Source: Eunapius fragilis
Taxonomy: Eukaryota > Porifera > Demospongiae > Spongillida > Spongillidae
Direction of reading: 5' to 3'
Length of the DNA: 64,000 nucleotides
NCBI GenBank assembly: GCA_963681505.1
Contig: OY811973.1
Span: forward strand, 186,001 to 250,000
The position numbers and the translations under genes were made by a program. The notes below the pieces were generated by a model that did not search any database, had not been told where the DNA came from, and saw only the letters and a list, made by a program, of their open reading frames with translations. Below, in pieces: positions 61,510 through 64,000 of this stretch (within the stretch, counting starts at the first letter, position 1; the number at the start of each line of letters is the position of its first letter).

Positions 61510-64000
61510 CAATTTTCTCCCATAGAAATGTATGGGAGGGAAGCACTAATCTATTTGAATGGTACAGCCTAACCAATGAGCTGATTATAAAGGAGGCATT
61601 ATTTTGTAAAAGAAAACAGGTTACTCGTTCGTTCCATGAAGTAGGATCGCAACACCACTAGTTTGTTAAATTAACACCGTGGTTAGAACATAGCCAATGT
61701 TCTCCCATAGAAATGTATGGGAGGGAACCACTAATCTATTTGCATCGTACAGCCAAACCAATATGCTGAATATATAGGAGGCATTATTTAGAGAAAGAAA
61801 ACTGGTTACTCGTTCATTCCATGAATACATATCGCAACTCCACCAGTTTGTTAAATTAACACCTTGGTGGGAAGATAGCCAATGTTCTCCCATAGAAATG
61901 TATGGGAGGGAACCACTAATCTATTTGCATCGTACAGCCAAACCAATGAGCTGATTATAGAGGGGCATTATTTAGAGAAAGAAAACAGGTTACTCGTTCA
62001 TTCCATGAAGTAGGATCGCAACTCCACTAGTTTGTTAAATTAACACCTTGGTGGGAAGATAGCCAATTTTCTCCAACAGAAATGTATGGGAGGGAACCAC
62101 TAATCTATTTGCATCGTACAGCCAAACCAATGAGCTGAATATATAGGAGGCATTATTTAGAGAAAGAAAACAGGTTACTCGTTCGTTCCATGAATAAATA
62201 TCGCAACTCCACTAGTTTGTTAAATTAACACCTTGGTTGGAACATAGCCAATTTTCTCCCATAGAAATGTATGGGAGGGAACCACTAATCTATTTGAATG
62301 GTACAGCCAAACCAATGAGCTGATTATAGAGGAGGCATTATTTTGTAAAAGAAAACAGGTTACTCGATCGTTCCATGAAGTAGGATCGCAAATCCACTAG
62401 TTTGTTAAATTAACACGTTGTTGGGAAGATAGCCAATTTTCTCCTATAGAAATGTATGGGAGGGAACCACTAATCTATTTGCATCGTACAGCCAAACCAA
62501 TGAGCTGAATATATAGGAGGCATTATTTAGAGAAAGAAAACAGGTTACTCGTTCGATCCATGAATACATATCGCAACTCCACTAGTTTGTTTAATTAACA
62601 CCGTGGTTAGAACATAGCCAATTTTCTCCCATAGAAATGTATGGGAGGGAACCACTAATCTATTTGCATCGTACAGCCAAACCAATGAGCTGAATATATA
62701 GGAGGCATTATTTAGAGAAAGAAAACAGGTTACTCGTCCGATCCATGAATACATATCGCAACTCCACTAGTTTGTTAATTAAACACCTTGGTTGGAACAT
62801 AGCCAATTTTCTCCCATAGAAATGTATGGGAGGGAACCACTAATCTATATGAATGGTACAGCCAAACCAATGAGCTGATTATAGAGGAGGCATTATTTTG
62901 TAAAAGAAAACAGGTTACTCGTTCGTTCCATGAAGTAGGATCGCAACTCCACTAGTTTGTTAAATTAACACCTTGGTGGGAAGATTGCCAATTTTCTCCC
63001 ATAGAAATGTATGGGAGGGAACCACTAATCTATTTGCATCGTACAGCCAAACCAATGAGCTGAATATTTAGGAGGCATTATTTAGAGAAAGAGAACAGCT
63101 TACTCGTTCGTTCCATGAATACATATCGCAACTCCACTAGTTTTTCATATTATCACCTTGGTTGGAACATAGCCAATTTTCTCCCATTGAAATGTATGGG
63201 AGGGAACCACTAATCTATTTGAATGGTACAGCCAAACCAATGAGCTGATTATAGAGGAGGCATTATTTTGTAAAAAAAAACAGGTTACTCGTTCGTTCCA
63301 CGAAGTAGGATCGCAACTCCACTAGTTTGTTAAATTAACACCGTGGTTAGAACATAGCCAATGTTCTCCCATAGAAATGTATGGGAGGGAACCACTAATC
63401 TATTTGCATCGTACAGCCAAACCAATATGCTGAATTTATAGGAGGCATTATTTAGAGAAAGATAACAGGTTACTCGTTCGTTCCATGAATACATATCGCA
63501 ACTCCACTAGTTTGTTAAATTAACACCTTGGTGGGAAGATAGCCAATGTTCTCCCATAGAAATGTATGGGAGGGAACCACTAATCTATTTGCATCGTACA
63601 GCCAAACTAATGACCTGAATATATAGGAGGCATTATTCAGAGAAAGAAAACAGGTTACTCGTTAGTTCAATGAATACATATCGCAACTCCACTAGTTTGT
63701 CAAATTAACACCTTGGTTAGAACATAGCCAATTTTCTCCCATAGAAATGTATGGGAGGGAACCACTAATCTATTTTATTGGTACAGCCAAACCAATGAGC
63801 TGAGTATATAGGAGGCATTATTTAGAGAAAGAAAACAGGTTACTCGTTCGTTCCATGATTACATATCGCAACTCCACTAGTTTGTTAAATCAACACCTTG
63901 GTTGGAAAATAGCCAATTTTCTCCCATTGAAATGTATGGGAGGGAACCACTAATCTATTTGAATGGTACAGCCAAACCAATAAGCTGATTATAGAGGAGG
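61510..64000. repeat. AB satellite block 5, runs off the window end
   Basis: The beginning (61,510 to about 62,150) matches 9,044-9,700 of AB block 1, including GGGAAGCACTAATC, CAGCCTAACC and GCAACACCACTAG. A 2-bp loss (AGAGGGGCATT against AGAGGAGGCATT) lies near 61,962. From about 62,700 it follows the 14/15-mer series (CGTCCGATCC, TTTTTCATATTATC, TTCCACGAAG, GTTAGTTCAATG). The monomer at 63,531 has GGTGGGAAGA where the HOR units have GGAGGGAAGA, so it may predate that change. No genes are seen. Confidence 0.88.

Larger units (their letters stand above)
836..64000. repeat. 185-bp satellite DNA, head-to-tail tandem array (about 335 monomers)
   Basis: The anchor CTCCCATAGAAATG recurs at 921, 1106, 1291, 1476, 1661, 1846, 2031 and 2216, exactly 185 bp apart, and the same spacing holds in the C-type DNA (12576, 12761, 12946). 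All monomers have the same orientation. Landmarks in each monomer, in order, are GTTACTCGTTCG, ATCGCAACTC, AGTTTGTT, TTAACAC, AGCCAAT, a CCCATA/TATGGG inverted repeat, AACCACTAATCTATTT, GCCAAACCAAT and an A-rich AGAAAGAAAACAG. Monomers are AT-rich by eye. A unit of 185 bp is close to one nucleosome plus linker, like many centromeric or pericentromeric satellites, but nothing here proves a centromeric role. Because 185 is not a multiple of three, open frames inside monomers cannot run on through the array. I do not recognise the family by name. Confidence 0.97.

Noticed and set aside
1995-62754. Recurrent minus-strand open frames of 67-75 codons with similar proteins (positions such as 1995-2222, 12680-12901, 32921-33142, 61666-61893)
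   Set aside because: They are one accidental frame read through slightly more than one satellite monomer. Their repetition reflects the repeat, and 185 bp is not a multiple of three, so the frame cannot continue. No codon pattern or start context suggests selection.
836-64000. CRISPR-like array (regular repeats)
   Set aside because: The whole 185-bp period is repeated, with no short repeat plus unique spacers. There are no cas genes and the setting is eukaryotic.

Overview
This window looks like animal (metazoan) satellite heterochromatin rather than a gene region. The only recognisable coding sequence is the 3' end of a BEL/Pao LTR retrotransposon (about 1-835). BEL/Pao elements are known from metazoan genomes, which is the main clue to the organism; I cannot place it more closely. 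From about 836 to the window end (64,000) everything is one head-to-tail tandem array of a 185-bp satellite, roughly 335 monomers, broken only by four copies of a 235-bp non-satellite element. I found no cellular gene, tRNA, rRNA or CRISPR. The short minus-strand open frames that recur along the array are accidental frames inside the repeat.

The satellite has two subfamilies. 'AB' DNA mostly alternates two monomer types (A with GAAGTAGGATCGC, B with GAATACATATCGC), making a 370-bp dimer, and has TTAAATTAAC and usually TTCTCCCAT. 'C' DNA has CATTAGTTTGTTTTATTAAC and usually TTCACCCAT. They form long alternating blocks: AB 0.84-11.03 kb; C 11.03-20.76; AB 20.76-30.91; C 30.91-38.07; AB 38.07-41.00; C 41.00-48.17; AB 48.17-55.54; C 55.54-61.51; AB 61.51 to the end.

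The blocks carry nested higher-order repeats (HORs) whose lengths are whole multiples of 185 bp. In the first C block a 1,717-bp unit (8 monomers plus a 235-bp element and a 2-bp target duplication) is repeated, and the fourth element copy follows after 2,087 bp (1,717 + 370). The 235-bp element has 14-bp terminal inverted repeats and resembles a MITE, a non-autonomous DNA transposon. The 20.76-30.91 kb block is built of 14- and 15-monomer units (2,590, 2,775 and 2,775 bp). From 30.91 kb a C+AB macro-unit recurs: 10,095 bp (U1), then 14,535 bp (U2 = U1 + 24 monomers), then a third, rearranged copy (U3). Unit copies are nearly identical, while monomers in the first 11 kb beside the retrotransposon are more mixed. 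That is the pattern expected of an old array edge and a recently homogenised interior.

The array therefore reads as a record of unequal exchange: an insertion carried along by amplification, a 40-bp-truncated monomer that tags seven places, a 24-monomer deletion junction, a one-monomer gain turning a 14-mer into a 15-mer, and both the source and the product of an AB/C exchange. Most monomers also carry a short inverted repeat and two CCAAT motifs that may be protein-binding sites. Repeat boundaries were read by eye and are good to tens of bases unless a junction is given exactly.
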